From Pseudomonas sp. SJZ074 (lineage in GTDB: Bacteria; Pseudomonadota; Gammaproteobacteria; Pseudomonadales; Pseudomonadaceae), in NCBI RefSeq assembly GCF_007828215.1, contig NZ_VIUE01000033.1, forward strand, positions 1 to 63,996: DNA of 63,996 nucleotides, written 5' to 3'. The notes under the pieces were generated by a model. It did no database searches, was not told the DNA's origin, and saw only the letters and a program-made list of their open reading frames with translations. The position numbers and the translations under genes were made by a program. Shown here piece by piece: positions 7,635-16,095 of the stretch. The stretch's first letter is position 1, and each line of letters begins with the position of its first letter.

Positions 7635-8933
7635 ATGACTCATCGTATTGTCATCGTTGGCGGCGGCGCCGGCGGCCTGGAGTTGGCTACCCGTCTGGGT
7701 AAGACTCTGGGCAAGCGTGGCACGGCCAGTGTGATGCTGGTCGACGCGAACCTGACCCATATCTGGAAACCCCTGCTGCACGAAGTGGCGGCCGGCTCCC
7801 TGAACTCCTCCGAAGACGAACTCAACTACGTCGCCCAGGCGAAATGGAACCACTTCGAGTTCCAGCTCGGGCGCATGAGCGGCCTGGACCGCGAACGCAA
7901 AAGTATCCAGCTGGCTGCCACCTACGACGAAGCCGGCGTGGAACTGTTGCCGGCCCGCGTGCTGGGCTACGACACCCTGGTCATTGCCGTCGGCAGCACC
8001 ACCAACGACTTCGGCACCGAGGGCGCGGCGCAGCATTGCCTGTTCCTCGATACCCGCAAACAGGCCGAGCGCTTCCACCAGCAACTGCTCAATCATTACC
8101 TGCGCGCCCACGCCGGCCAGGACGATGCCGTGGAGCGGATCAGCGTTGCCATCGTCGGTGCCGGTGCCACCGGCGTCGAACTGGCGGCCGAGCTGCATAA
8201 CGCCGCCCATGAGCTGGCGGCCTATGGGCTGGACCGGATCAAGCCGGAAAACATGCACATCACCCTGATCGAAGCCGGGCCACGGGTGCTACCGGCCTTG
8301 CCGGAGCGTATCGGCGGGCCTGTGCACAAGACCCTGGAAAAACTCGGGGTCAATGTCATGACCAACGCCGCGGTCGGCCAGGTGACGGCCGACAGTCTGA
8401 TCACCGTCGATGGCAAGGTGATCGATGCCAGCCTGAAAGTCTGGGCCGCCGGGATTCGCGCTCCGGACTTCCTCAAGGATATCGACGGGCTTGAAACCAA
8501 CCGGATCAACCAGCTGCACGTATTGCCAACCCTGCAGACCACCCGCGACGAAAACATCTTCGCCTTCGGCGACTGCGCCGCCTGCCCGCAACCAGACAGC
8601 GACCGCAACGTACCGCCCCGCGCCCAGGCGGCGCACCAGCAGGCATCGCTGCTGGCCAAGTCCTTGAAGCTGCGGATCGAAGGCAAGGCGTTGCCGCATT
8701 ACAAGTACACCGACTATGGCTCGCTGATCTCGCTGTCGAAGTTTTCTGCGGTGGGCAACCTGATGGGCAATCTCACCGGCAGCGTGATGCTCGAAGGCTG
8801 GCTGGCGCGAATGTTCTACGTATCGCTGTACCGCATGCACCAGATGGCGCTGTATGGGATGTTCCGTACGGCCATGTTGATGCTGGGCAGCAAGATCGGG
8901 CGCGGGACCGAGCCGCGGCTCAAGTTGCACTGA
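7635..8933 (+). CDS. ndh: Type II NADH dehydrogenase
   Basis: Non-proton-pumping NADH:quinone oxidoreductase of the respiratory chain, a peripheral membrane FAD protein. The 432-residue protein begins IVIVGGGAGGLELATRLG, the FAD-binding Rossmann motif. A second GxGxxG motif for NADH occurs in VAIVGAGATGVELAAEL. The AFGDCAA segment is the usual third FAD contact. The C-terminal part, with aromatic and hydrophobic stretches (about residues 380-420), is the membrane anchor. I use the ATG at 7635, directly before the Rossmann strand; an alternative start five codons upstream is possible. Confidence 0.93.
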   Translation: MTHRIVIVGGGAGGLELATRLGKTLGKRGTASVMLVDANLTHIWKPLLHEVAAGSLNSSEDELNYVAQAKWNHFEFQLGRMSGLDRERKSIQLAATYDEAGVELLPARVLGYDTLVIAVGSTTNDFGTEGAAQHCLFLDTRKQAERFHQQLLNHYLRAHAGQDDAVERISVAIVGAGATGVELAAELHNAAHELAAYGLDRIKPENMHITLIEAGPRVLPALPERIGGPVHKTLEKLGVNVMTNAAVGQVTADSLITVDGKVIDASLKVWAAGIRAPDFLKDIDGLETNRINQLHVLPTLQTTRDENIFAFGDCAACPQPDSDRNVPPRAQAAHQQASLLAKSLKLRIEGKALPHYKYTDYGSLISLSKFSAVGNLMGNLTGSVMLEGWLARMFYVSLYRMHQMALYGMFRTAMLMLGSKIGRGTEPRLKLH

Positions 8934-8947
8934 ACCTGACACACCGC

Positions 8948-9035
8948 TATCGCGAGCAGGCTCGCTCCCACAGCGATCGCATTCCCCTGTGGATACTCAG
9001 TCCACAGGGGGAGCGAACCTGCTCGCGAAGACGGC
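8948..9035. repeat. Paired REP element, class TGTGGGAGC
   Basis: Two inverted copies of the GCGAGCAGGCTCGCTCCCACA unit, separated by a short palindromic centre containing CCTGTGGA and TCCACAGG. It lies between the convergent ndh and chemoreceptor genes, where it may also act as a bidirectional terminator. Confidence 0.8.
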
Positions 9036-9067
9036 AGTGCCATCAGCGCGGGTCTACAACCCCGCAC

Positions 9068-10693
9068 TCAAACCTGAAACCGCTGCACCATCGTACGCAA
9101 CGAGTTTGCCAGTTGCGACAGTTCATGGCTGGACGCACTGGTCTGGTCTGCGCCAGTGGCCGAGCGCACCGACAGATCACGGATGTTCACCAGGTTGCGA
9201 TCAACCTCGCGGGCCACCTGGGCCTGCTCTTCGGCCGCGCTGGCGATCACCAGGTTGCGCTCGTGGATTTCACTGACCGACGCGGTGATGGTCTGCAACG
9301 CCTCCCCCGCCCGCTCGGCCATCGCCAGGGTGCTTGCGGCGCGCGTCGAGCTGGCCTGCATGGAATCCAGGGCCTGGGTGGCACCGTTGCGCATGCCCTG
9401 GACCATCTGTTCGATTTCCTGGGTCGATTGCTGCGTGCGATAAGCCAGCGCTCGCACCTCATCAGCCACCACTGCAAACCCTCGACCGCTTTCGCCGGCC
9501 CGGGCCGCTTCAATGGCCGCGTTGAGAGCCAGCAAATTGGTTTGCTCGGCAATGGCCCGGATCACGTCCAGGACCTTACCAATATCCTGCGACTGGTTGG
9601 CCAGGGACTGCACCAGCCCACCCGTCACCTGCACGTCGCTGGCGAGGGCGCCGATCGCCTCAACTGTGTCGCTGACCCGTTGTTGCCCAAGGGATGCCGA
9701 CTCGCTGGACTGACGCGTGGCGTCGGAGGTGGAGACCGCGTTACGCGCCACTTCCTCCACGGCAGTGGTCATTTCGGTAACGGCCGTGGCGGCCTGTTCA
9801 ATTTCGTTGTTCTGCTGCTGCAGGCTCTGGGTGCTGTCGAGGGTGACGGCGTTCAGCTCATCGGCTGCCGTTGCCAGCTGCGCCGCCGAACCGCTGATGC
9901 TCTGCAATGTATCGCGCAGGTTTTTCTGCATGGTCGCCAGGGCCTTGAGCAAACGGCTCACTTCGTCGTTACCATGGGTTTCGATTGGCCGGGTCAGGTC
10001 ACCGTCAGCCACGCTTTCTGCGGCGCCCAGCGCCTCACCCAGGGGCTTGACGATACTGCGTGTCAGCAACATCGCCAGGGCCACCGTAGCCAGGGCGGCC
10101 AGCACGATGAAAAGACTGACGATCATGCGGGATTTGGCGTAGTGTTCCTGGGACTTCTGGCTCTCGATGGACACCTGTTTGGAAAACAGTTCTGCCAGAT
10201 CGTTGAGCTGCTTGCCGGAGCCGTCCACGACGGTTTTCATATCCACCAGCAGCAGTTTGATCAACTCGTCGCGGCGCCCCTGTTCCGCGAGGATGAAGGA
10301 TTGCGCGATACCCGCGCGGTAGGCAGCAAAAGTCTGCTTGAACTGATCGTAAAGCGCTTTGCCTTCAGGGGTCACGACAAGTTTTTCGTAACTGGCGATT
10401 TTTTCGCTCAGTTCCTTGTCACGGACGTCCATTTGCCCACGGTAGACCGAGGTGTTCTTAGAATCCTGGTCCAAGGCCATGCGCAGGGAAATGGTGCGAA
10501 TGCGCAGCATCCATTCACGAATCTCGTCACCGCCACGAATGCTCGGTAGCCACTGGGTTTCCACCGCGACCTCACTGTCGCGAATGCTCGACATCTGCCC
10601 CAGCGCAAACATCCCGAGCAGTGCCACCAGCACGGCGATCAGGGCAAAACCCAGCGCCGCGCGAGGGGCGATATTCAGTTGACGAAGAAACAT
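9068..10693 (-). CDS. Methyl-accepting chemotaxis protein (4HB sensor)
   Basis: Transmembrane chemoreceptor of 541 residues that would signal through CheA/CheW to the flagellar or twitching motor. The first membrane helix is at about residues 13-32, followed by a periplasmic four-helix-bundle domain of about 155 residues. A second membrane helix lies at about 190-212. The HAMP domain (SIVKPLGEALGAAE) leads into the long cytoplasmic coiled coil, whose tip holds the invariant IAEQTNLLALNAAIEAARAG. There is no C-terminal CheR-tethering pentapeptide (it ends MVQRFQV). The ligand is unknown. It is a lone gene facing away from the tRNA array. Confidence 0.93.
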   Translation of the reverse strand: MFLRQLNIAPRAALGFALIAVLVALLGMFALGQMSSIRDSEVAVETQWLPSIRGGDEIREWMLRIRTISLRMALDQDSKNTSVYRGQMDVRDKELSEKIASYEKLVVTPEGKALYDQFKQTFAAYRAGIAQSFILAEQGRRDELIKLLLVDMKTVVDGSGKQLNDLAELFSKQVSIESQKSQEHYAKSRMIVSLFIVLAALATVALAMLLTRSIVKPLGEALGAAESVADGDLTRPIETHGNDEVSRLLKALATMQKNLRDTLQSISGSAAQLATAADELNAVTLDSTQSLQQQNNEIEQAATAVTEMTTAVEEVARNAVSTSDATRQSSESASLGQQRVSDTVEAIGALASDVQVTGGLVQSLANQSQDIGKVLDVIRAIAEQTNLLALNAAIEAARAGESGRGFAVVADEVRALAYRTQQSTQEIEQMVQGMRNGATQALDSMQASSTRAASTLAMAERAGEALQTITASVSEIHERNLVIASAAEEQAQVAREVDRNLVNIRDLSVRSATGADQTSASSHELSQLANSLRTMVQRFQV

Positions 10694-10802
10694 AACGGGC
10701 GCCCTTTCTTGTTATTGGCCTGAGATGGGGCCACGCCCCTGTCGGTGGGTTATCGGCAGGTTGTACGACAACTTAAGACTTACATCCGCTTTTCGCGCAG
10801 GC

Positions 10803-10834
10803 AAAAAAAATCCCCGTATCTTTCGATACGAGGA
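10803..10834 (-). terminator. Rho-independent terminator after tRNA-Pro
   Basis: On the minus strand CCTCGTATC pairs with GATACGGGG around a GAAA loop and is followed by eight T residues. It ends the tRNA array just after the first-listed tRNA-Pro copy. Confidence 0.85.
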
Positions 10835-10843
10835 CTCTTAATA

Positions 10844-10920
10844 TGGTCGGGGTAAGGGGATTCGAACTCCTGACATCCTGCTCCCAAAGCAGGCGCGCTA
10901 CCGGACTGCGCTATACCCCG
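10844..10920 (-). tRNA. tRNA-Pro(UGG), copy 1
   Basis: A 77-nt cloverleaf with acceptor stem CGGGGTA/TACCCCG, anticodon stem CCTGC/GCAGG enclosing TTTGGGA (anticodon TGG), a GTTCGAATC T-loop and encoded CCA. It is identical to the copy at 11096-11172. A terminator sits 4 nt upstream of its 5' end (10925-10952). Confidence 0.97.
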
Positions 10921-10924
10921 GTAA

Positions 10925-10952
10925 TAAAAAGGCGACCTTTTCAAGTCGCCTT
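10925..10952 (-). terminator. Terminator inside the tRNA array
   Basis: On the minus strand AAGGCGAC pairs with GTCGCCTT around an 8-nt loop and is followed by a T-rich run. It lies between tRNA-Lys and the downstream tRNA-Pro copy, so that copy needs readthrough or its own promoter. Confidence 0.7.
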
Positions 10953-11014
10953 CCTCGATCAGCGCTTTTGGCCTCTGATCTTAAGATTCGATTCCAGCGA
11001 ACTGGTCTCAAAAA

Positions 11015-11090
11015 TGGTGGGTCGTGTGGGATTCGAACCTACGACCAATTGGTTAAAAGCCAACTGCTCTACCAACTGAGCTAACGACCC
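11015..11090 (-). tRNA. tRNA-Lys(UUU)
   Basis: A 76-nt cloverleaf beginning GGGTCGTTAGCTCAGTTGG, with anticodon TTT in the loop CTTTTAA, T-loop GTTCGAATC and encoded CCA. The sequence is close to E. coli tRNA-Lys. Confidence 0.97.
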
Positions 11091-11095
11091 AAATA

Positions 11096-11172
11096 TGGTC
11101 GGGGTAAGGGGATTCGAACTCCTGACATCCTGCTCCCAAAGCAGGCGCGCTACCGGACTGCGCTATACCCCG
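11096..11172 (-). tRNA. tRNA-Pro(UGG), copy 2
   Basis: Identical over 77 nt to the copy at 10844-10920, including the encoded CCA. It lies between tRNA-Asn and tRNA-Lys in one transcript, separated from tRNA-Lys by only 5 nt. Confidence 0.97.
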
Positions 11173-11179
11173 ATTGAAA

Positions 11180-11255
11180 TGGCTCCGTGACCAGGACTCG
11201 AACCTGGGACCCAATGATTAACAGTCATTTGCTCTACCGACTGAGCTATCACGGA
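11180..11255 (-). tRNA. tRNA-Asn(GUU)
   Basis: A 76-nt cloverleaf with acceptor TCCGTGA/TCACGGA, anticodon loop CTGTTAA (anticodon GTT), T-loop GTTCGAGTC and encoded CCA. It is the first tRNA of the array transcribed leftward. Confidence 0.97.
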
Positions 11256-11352
11256 ACTGATATTTCAAGTTGCAACCTTGAAGCTTGATTGAAGCCAGCT
11301 TCAACCTCTTCTACCCGTCAGCATCGCTGCGTTCGTGTGTCTGAGGCGCGCT

Positions 11353-11380
11353 ATTCTACAATCTTAAAAACCTCTGTCAA
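11353..11380 (-). promoter_or_regulatory. Sigma-70 promoter of the tRNA array
   Basis: On the minus strand, TTGACA, a 16-bp spacer and TAGAAT, followed by a GC-rich discriminator (AGCGCGCC) typical of stringently controlled stable RNA promoters. The leader to tRNA-Asn is about 90 nt. The rest of 11256-11565 holds this leader, an AT-rich upstream stretch and the clpB terminator; I see no gene in it. Confidence 0.75.
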
Positions 11381-11512
11381 CCCCTTAAATTGCTTTCAAG
11401 ACAATGATTTGCAACTTATTTTGGATTCCTTCTCAGGGAGAAGTGACCCTTGGGGGTGACTGACTGCGGGGCGCACTTTACAAGCCTTTTCCTTTGAGTT
11501 CAACGGCCTGAT

Positions 11513-11542
11513 GAAAAAAATGGCCTCGCAATGCGAGGCCAT
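11513..11542 (-). terminator. Rho-independent terminator of clpB
   Basis: A perfect 10-bp stem ATGGCCTCGC / GCGAGGCCAT with a 3-nt loop, followed on the minus strand by seven T residues. It lies 24 nt after the clpB stop. Confidence 0.9.
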
Positions 11543-11565
11543 TCGGTCAACGACGATGCAGCCTG

Positions 11566-14130
11566 TCAGTTGAAAACGATTTCGTCGTTCTCCACCGTTC
11601 CGGTTACGGTTTCACCCGGCATGAAGCGACCAGACAGGATCAACTGCGCCAACGGGTTTTCGATCCAGCGCTGGATCGCCCGTTTCAACGGCCGCGCCCC
11701 ATAGACCGGGTCGTAACCCACGGCAATCAACTTATCCAGGGCCTCGTCGCTCAGTTGCAACTTCAACTCGCGCTCGGTAAGGCGGCTGCGCAGGCGCCCC
11801 AGCTGGATCTCGGTGATGCCGGCAATCTGATCGCGGGCCAGGGGCTCGAAGATCACCACTTCGTCGACCCGGTTGATGAACTCGGGCCGGAAATGGGTAG
11901 AGATCGCGTCCATCACCGCAGCCCGTTGCGCCTCGCGATCCCCCACCAGTTCCTGGATCTGCGCCGACCCCAGGTTAGAGGTCATCACGATCACGGTGTT
12001 GCGGAAATCCACCGTGCGCCCATGGCTGTCGGTCAGACGTCCATCTTCCAGCACCTGCAGCAGGATGTTGAACACATCCGGATGGGCCTTCTCGACCTCA
12101 TCGAGCAGGATCACCGAGTATGGCTTGCGGCGCACGGCTTCGGTCAGGTAACCGCCCTCTTCATAGCCGACATAACCTGGCGGTGCGCCGATCAGCCGAG
12201 CCACGGAGTGCTTCTCCATGAACTCGGACATGTCGATGCGCACCATCGCCTCCTCGGTGTCGAAGAGGAACTCGGCCAGCGCCTTGCACAGCTCGGTTTT
12301 ACCGACACCGGTCGGGCCGAGGAACATGAACGAACCACTCGGCCGGTTCGGGTCCGACAACCCGGCACGGGACCGACGCACCGCATTGGCGACCGCCACG
12401 ACCGCTTCTTCCTGGCCGATCACACGCTGATGCAGCAGGCTTTCCATCTTCAGCAACTTGTCGCGTTCGCCTTCGAGCATCTTCGACACCGGAATACCGG
12501 TCCACTTGGAGACCACTTCAGCGATTTCTTCCTCAGTGACCTTGCTGCGCAGCAACTGGTTTTCACTCTTGCCGTGCTGGTCGACCATCTGCAGGCTGCG
12601 CTCCAGGTCCGGGATCACCCCATACTGCAGCTCGGCCATGCGGTTGAGGTCGCCCTTGCGCCGGGCCGCTTCCAGTTCCTGGCGAGACTGTTCGATCTTT
12701 TGCTGGATCTGCGCCGAACCCTGGACTTCGGCCTTTTCCGAATTCCAGATTTCCTCGAGATCGGAATACTCGCGCTCGTGACGAACGATTTCTTCCTGCA
12801 ATTTCTCCAAGCGCTTCTTCGCCGCTTCGTCGCTTTCCTTCTTCAGGGCCTGGGATTCGACCTTGAGCTGGATCAGGCGCCGCTCCAGGCGATCCAGCAC
12901 TTCCGGCTTGGAGTCGATTTCCATGCGGATGCGGCTGGCCGCCTCGTCGATCAGGTCGATGGCCTTGTCCGGCAACTGACGATCGGTGATATAGCGGTGG
13001 CTGAGCTTGGCTGCCGCGATGATCGCGCCGTCAGTGATCGCCACTTTGTGGTGGACTTCATAGCGTTCCTTGAGGCCACGCAGGATGGCGATGGTGTCCT
13101 CCTCGCTCGGCTCGTCGACCAGCACTTTCTGGAAGCGCCGCTCGAGGGCCGCGTCCTTTTCTATGTACTGGCGGTACTCGTTGAGCGTAGTCGCGCCGAC
13201 GCAATGCAACTCGCCACGGGCCAGCGCGGGCTTGAGCATGTTGCCGGCGTCCATCGAGCCTTCGCCCTTGCCGGCACCGACCATGGTGTGCAATTCGTCG
13301 ATGAACAGAATGATCTGCCCTTCCTGCTTCGACAGCTCATTGAGCAGAGCCTTGAGCCGCTCTTCGAATTCGCCTCGATACTTGGCACCGGCGATCAGCG
13401 CCCCCATGTCCAGAGACAACAAGCGCTTGCCCTTGAGGCCGTCCGGCACTTCACCGTTGATGATCCGTTGGGCTAGGCCCTCGGCGATGGCGGTCTTGCC
13501 CACGCCAGGCTCACCGATCAAAACCGGGTTGTTCTTGGTGCGACGTTGCAGCACCTGGATCGTGCGACGGATCTCGTCGTCGCGGCCAATCACCGGGTCG
13601 AGCTTGCCTTCCTCGGCACGCTTGGTCAGGTCAACGGTGTATTTGTCCAGCGCCTGACGGGATTCTTCGTGGTTGGCATCGTTGACGGCCTCGCCACCAC
13701 GCAGGTTATTGATGGCATTCTCCAGGGCTTTTTTGCTCACGCCCTGGCCGAGCAGCAGCTTGCCCAGTTTGCTGTTCTCGTCCATGGCGGCGAGCAGCAC
13801 CAGTTCGCTGGAAATGAACTGGTCGCCCTTCTGCTGGGCCAGGCGGTCGGCCTGGTTAAGCAGCCGCGCCAGATCCTGGGACATGTTCACGTCGCCAGTC
13901 GGGTTCTGGATCTTGGGCAACTGGTCGAGTTCTTTCGTCAGCTCTTTTCGCAAGCTGTTGACGTCGAAGCCCACCTGCATCAGCAGAGGCTTGATGGAGC
14001 CGCCCTGCTGTTCGAGCATGGCCTGCATCAGATGCGCCGGTTCGATACCCGGATGATCCAGGCCGACGGCCAGGGACTGCGCGTCGGACAGCGCCAATTG
14101 CAATTTGCTGGTTAAACGGTCAATACGCAT
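11566..14130 (-). CDS. clpB: ATP-dependent disaggregase ClpB
   Basis: Hexameric AAA+ chaperone that, with DnaK, pulls proteins out of aggregates after heat stress. The 854-residue protein has the N-terminal Clp repeat domain (about 1-145) and a first ATPase module with Walker A GEPGVGKTA. The long coiled-coil M domain (about 400-525) identifies ClpB rather than ClpA or ClpC. A second module follows with Walker A GPTGVGKTE. The pore loop GAKYRGEFEERLK is present. The ATG at 14130 follows a strong AAGGAAGGTGA site; the frame extends 33 codons upstream but lacks conserved sequence there. A sigma-32-like promoter lies just upstream. Confidence 0.98.
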   Translation of the reverse strand: MRIDRLTSKLQLALSDAQSLAVGLDHPGIEPAHLMQAMLEQQGGSIKPLLMQVGFDVNSLRKELTKELDQLPKIQNPTGDVNMSQDLARLLNQADRLAQQKGDQFISSELVLLAAMDENSKLGKLLLGQGVSKKALENAINNLRGGEAVNDANHEESRQALDKYTVDLTKRAEEGKLDPVIGRDDEIRRTIQVLQRRTKNNPVLIGEPGVGKTAIAEGLAQRIINGEVPDGLKGKRLLSLDMGALIAGAKYRGEFEERLKALLNELSKQEGQIILFIDELHTMVGAGKGEGSMDAGNMLKPALARGELHCVGATTLNEYRQYIEKDAALERRFQKVLVDEPSEEDTIAILRGLKERYEVHHKVAITDGAIIAAAKLSHRYITDRQLPDKAIDLIDEAASRIRMEIDSKPEVLDRLERRLIQLKVESQALKKESDEAAKKRLEKLQEEIVRHEREYSDLEEIWNSEKAEVQGSAQIQQKIEQSRQELEAARRKGDLNRMAELQYGVIPDLERSLQMVDQHGKSENQLLRSKVTEEEIAEVVSKWTGIPVSKMLEGERDKLLKMESLLHQRVIGQEEAVVAVANAVRRSRAGLSDPNRPSGSFMFLGPTGVGKTELCKALAEFLFDTEEAMVRIDMSEFMEKHSVARLIGAPPGYVGYEEGGYLTEAVRRKPYSVILLDEVEKAHPDVFNILLQVLEDGRLTDSHGRTVDFRNTVIVMTSNLGSAQIQELVGDREAQRAAVMDAISTHFRPEFINRVDEVVIFEPLARDQIAGITEIQLGRLRSRLTERELKLQLSDEALDKLIAVGYDPVYGARPLKRAIQRWIENPLAQLILSGRFMPGETVTGTVENDEIVFN

Positions 14131-14202
14131 AAGGTCACCTTCCTTTTGAGCAGGCCGGACCGAAAAACATCCTGAATGAAGAAACCTGCCAGATACCGTT
14201 AT

Positions 14203-14230
14203 AGATGTGGACGATTCTGGAAGATTCAAG
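14203..14230 (-). promoter_or_regulatory. Sigma-32 heat-shock promoter of clpB
   Basis: On the minus strand CTTGAAT, a 13-bp spacer, then CCACATCT. The sigma-32 consensus is CTTGAAA-N13-CCCCATNT. It starts about 70 bp upstream of the clpB ATG, as expected for a heat-shock chaperone gene. Confidence 0.7.
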
Positions 14231-14260
14231 CAGTGCGCTATTGATGCAGATCAGACAAGT

Positions 14261-14986
14261 CTAGCGTTCGATCCAGACCAGGGAGGCGAAGCGACCGGTG
14301 CGCGGGCTGCGACGGTAGGAAAAGAAGCGAGGATCGGTCACGGTGCACAGCCCGCCGCCATAGACCGCCGAGACACCCCGCGCGGCCAGCCGCAGGCGCG
14401 CCAGCGCATAGATGTCGGCCAGGAACTTGCCGGCGTTGTGGCTCGGCACAAAGGCTTGTACCGCCTGGGGCAGGTGCGCGATGAATGCTTCACGCACTTC
14501 CGGCCCGACTTCGAAGGCCTGTGGGCCGATGGCCGGGCCGAGCCAGGCGAGAATCTCATCCGCGGGCGTTGCGAGGCTGTCGAGGGTGGCTTCCAGCACG
14601 CCGTTCGCCAGCCCGCGCCAGCCGGCATGGGCGGCCGCGACACGAGTACCGGCGCGATTACAGAACAGCACGGGCAGGCAGTCTGCCGTCATCGCCGTGC
14701 AGGCGATACCCGGCGTGGCGGTCCAGCTGGCATCGGCGGTCGCTACCTGGGTCGGGTCGGCCTCGACCACGGCAATCCCATGGACCTGCCGCAGCCAGGC
14801 CGGACGGATGGCGAATCGATCGGTGAGACGACGCCGATTTTCGGTGACGGCCCCTGGGTCGTCATCGACATGGTCGCCGAGGTTGAGGCTGTCGAACGGC
14901 GCCACGCTGACGCCGCCCGCACGGGTGGTGACGCAGGCCTTGACCCGGGCCGGCGCGGGCCAGTCGGGTATCAGCCAGTCACTCAT
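14261..14986 (-). CDS. pgeF: Multicopper polyphenol oxidase / PgeF (YfiH)
   Basis: YfiH-family (DUF152) protein of 241 residues. In E. coli the family edits peptidoglycan precursors by clearing wrongly incorporated serine; other members show adenosine phosphorylase or laccase-like activity. Conserved metal-site features are visible: a LNLGDHVDD segment, TADCLPVLF (with the key Cys) and AAHAGWRGL with its His. Its start overlaps the rluD stop by 4 nt, so the two are translationally coupled. clpB lies downstream with its own promoter. Confidence 0.9.
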   Translation of the reverse strand: MSDWLIPDWPAPARVKACVTTRAGGVSVAPFDSLNLGDHVDDDPGAVTENRRRLTDRFAIRPAWLRQVHGIAVVEADPTQVATADASWTATPGIACTAMTADCLPVLFCNRAGTRVAAAHAGWRGLANGVLEATLDSLATPADEILAWLGPAIGPQAFEVGPEVREAFIAHLPQAVQAFVPSHNAGKFLADIYALARLRLAARGVSAVYGGGLCTVTDPRFFSYRRSPRTGRFASLVWIER

Positions 14987-15945
14987 CCGACGAACGCCTC
15001 GCGGTCCTGCTTGAGCAATGTCAGCAGCCAGACGAAGTCATCCGGCAACGGCGACTCCCAGCTCATGCGCTTACCGGTGGTCGGATGATCCAGTTCCAGG
15101 AAACGCGCATGCAGCGCCTGACGCGGGAAGTGTTTCAGGGATTCGACCATGGTCACGCTGGCGGCCGGCGGAATGCGGAAGCGACCGCCGTAGGCCGGAT
15201 CGCCCACCAACGGGAAGTTGATGTGGGCCATGTGCACGCGGATCTGGTGGGTACGACCGGTTTCCAACTTGACCCGCACATGGGTATGGGAGCGGAAGCG
15301 TTCAAGCACGCGGTAGTGACTGACCGCAGGCTTACCGCCTTCCATCACCGCCATGCGCTGGCGTTGCTGACCGTGACGACCGATGGGCGCGTTGATCTTG
15401 CCGCCAGCGGTCACTACGCCGATCACGATGCATTCATAGATGCGGCTGACACTGCGGCTTTGCAGTTGTGCGACCAACTGGGTCTGCGCCTGGATGGTCT
15501 TGGCCACCACCATCAGACCGGTGGTGTCCTTGTCGAGACGGTGCACGATACCGGCCCGGGGCACATTGACGATATCCGGCACGTGGTGCAGCAGGGCATT
15601 GAGCAGGGTGCCGTCGGCGTGGCCGGCGGCTGGATGCACCACCAGGCCCGCCGGCTTGTTGATCACCAGAATGTCGTCATCTTCATAGACGATGTCCAGG
15701 GCAATGTCCTGGGCAACCCATTCGCCCTGGGCCTCCTGTTCGGCGGTCAGCTCGAGGATGGCACCGCCATGGACGATGTCGCGCGGACGGATGACCGCCC
15801 CATCCACCGTCAGGCGGCCGTCCTTGATCCAGGCGGAAAGGCGCGAGCGCGAATGCTCGGTGAAGAGTTGGGCGGCGACTTGATCGAGGCGTTGGCCGCC
15901 CAAATCGGACGGCACCTCTGCGCGAAGTTCTATTTTATCGGACAT
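14983..15945 (-). CDS. rluD: 23S rRNA pseudouridine synthase RluD
   Basis: Makes pseudouridines 1911, 1915 and 1917 in helix 69 of 23S rRNA. The 320-residue protein has an N-terminal S4 RNA-binding domain (about residues 18-80) and the RluA-type catalytic core with the motif HRLDKDTTGLMVVA, whose Asp is the nucleophile. The frame runs far upstream, but the ATG at 15945 (MSDKIEL) gives the family length and lies 150 bp from the divergent bamD start. The rluD-pgeF pairing next to bamD is conserved in gammaproteobacteria. Confidence 0.96.
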   Translation of the reverse strand: MSDKIELRAEVPSDLGGQRLDQVAAQLFTEHSRSRLSAWIKDGRLTVDGAVIRPRDIVHGGAILELTAEQEAQGEWVAQDIALDIVYEDDDILVINKPAGLVVHPAAGHADGTLLNALLHHVPDIVNVPRAGIVHRLDKDTTGLMVVAKTIQAQTQLVAQLQSRSVSRIYECIVIGVVTAGGKINAPIGRHGQQRQRMAVMEGGKPAVSHYRVLERFRSHTHVRVKLETGRTHQIRVHMAHINFPLVGDPAYGGRFRIPPAASVTMVESLKHFPRQALHARFLELDHPTTGKRMSWESPLPDDFVWLLTLLKQDREAFVG

Positions 15946-15971
15946 GCTCGGACTGGGCGTCGGCACAGCCT

Positions 15972-16001
15972 TTGGTTTCGGCTGCGCGCTTGTGGTTAAA
16001 T
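15972..16001 (+). promoter_or_regulatory. Possible promoter of bamD
   Basis: TTGGTT, an 18-bp spacer and TTAAAT about 95 bp before the bamD start. A moderate match, listed because it is the best in this intergenic region. Confidence 0.35.
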
Positions 16002-16095
16002 ACGGCGTCTTTTGCCCCGAGGCTTTCAACGGGGCGCTCATCATAACAGGACGGCCCCGCCCAAGACAGCGGCCGTCATAGGGACGCAAGCCGCC

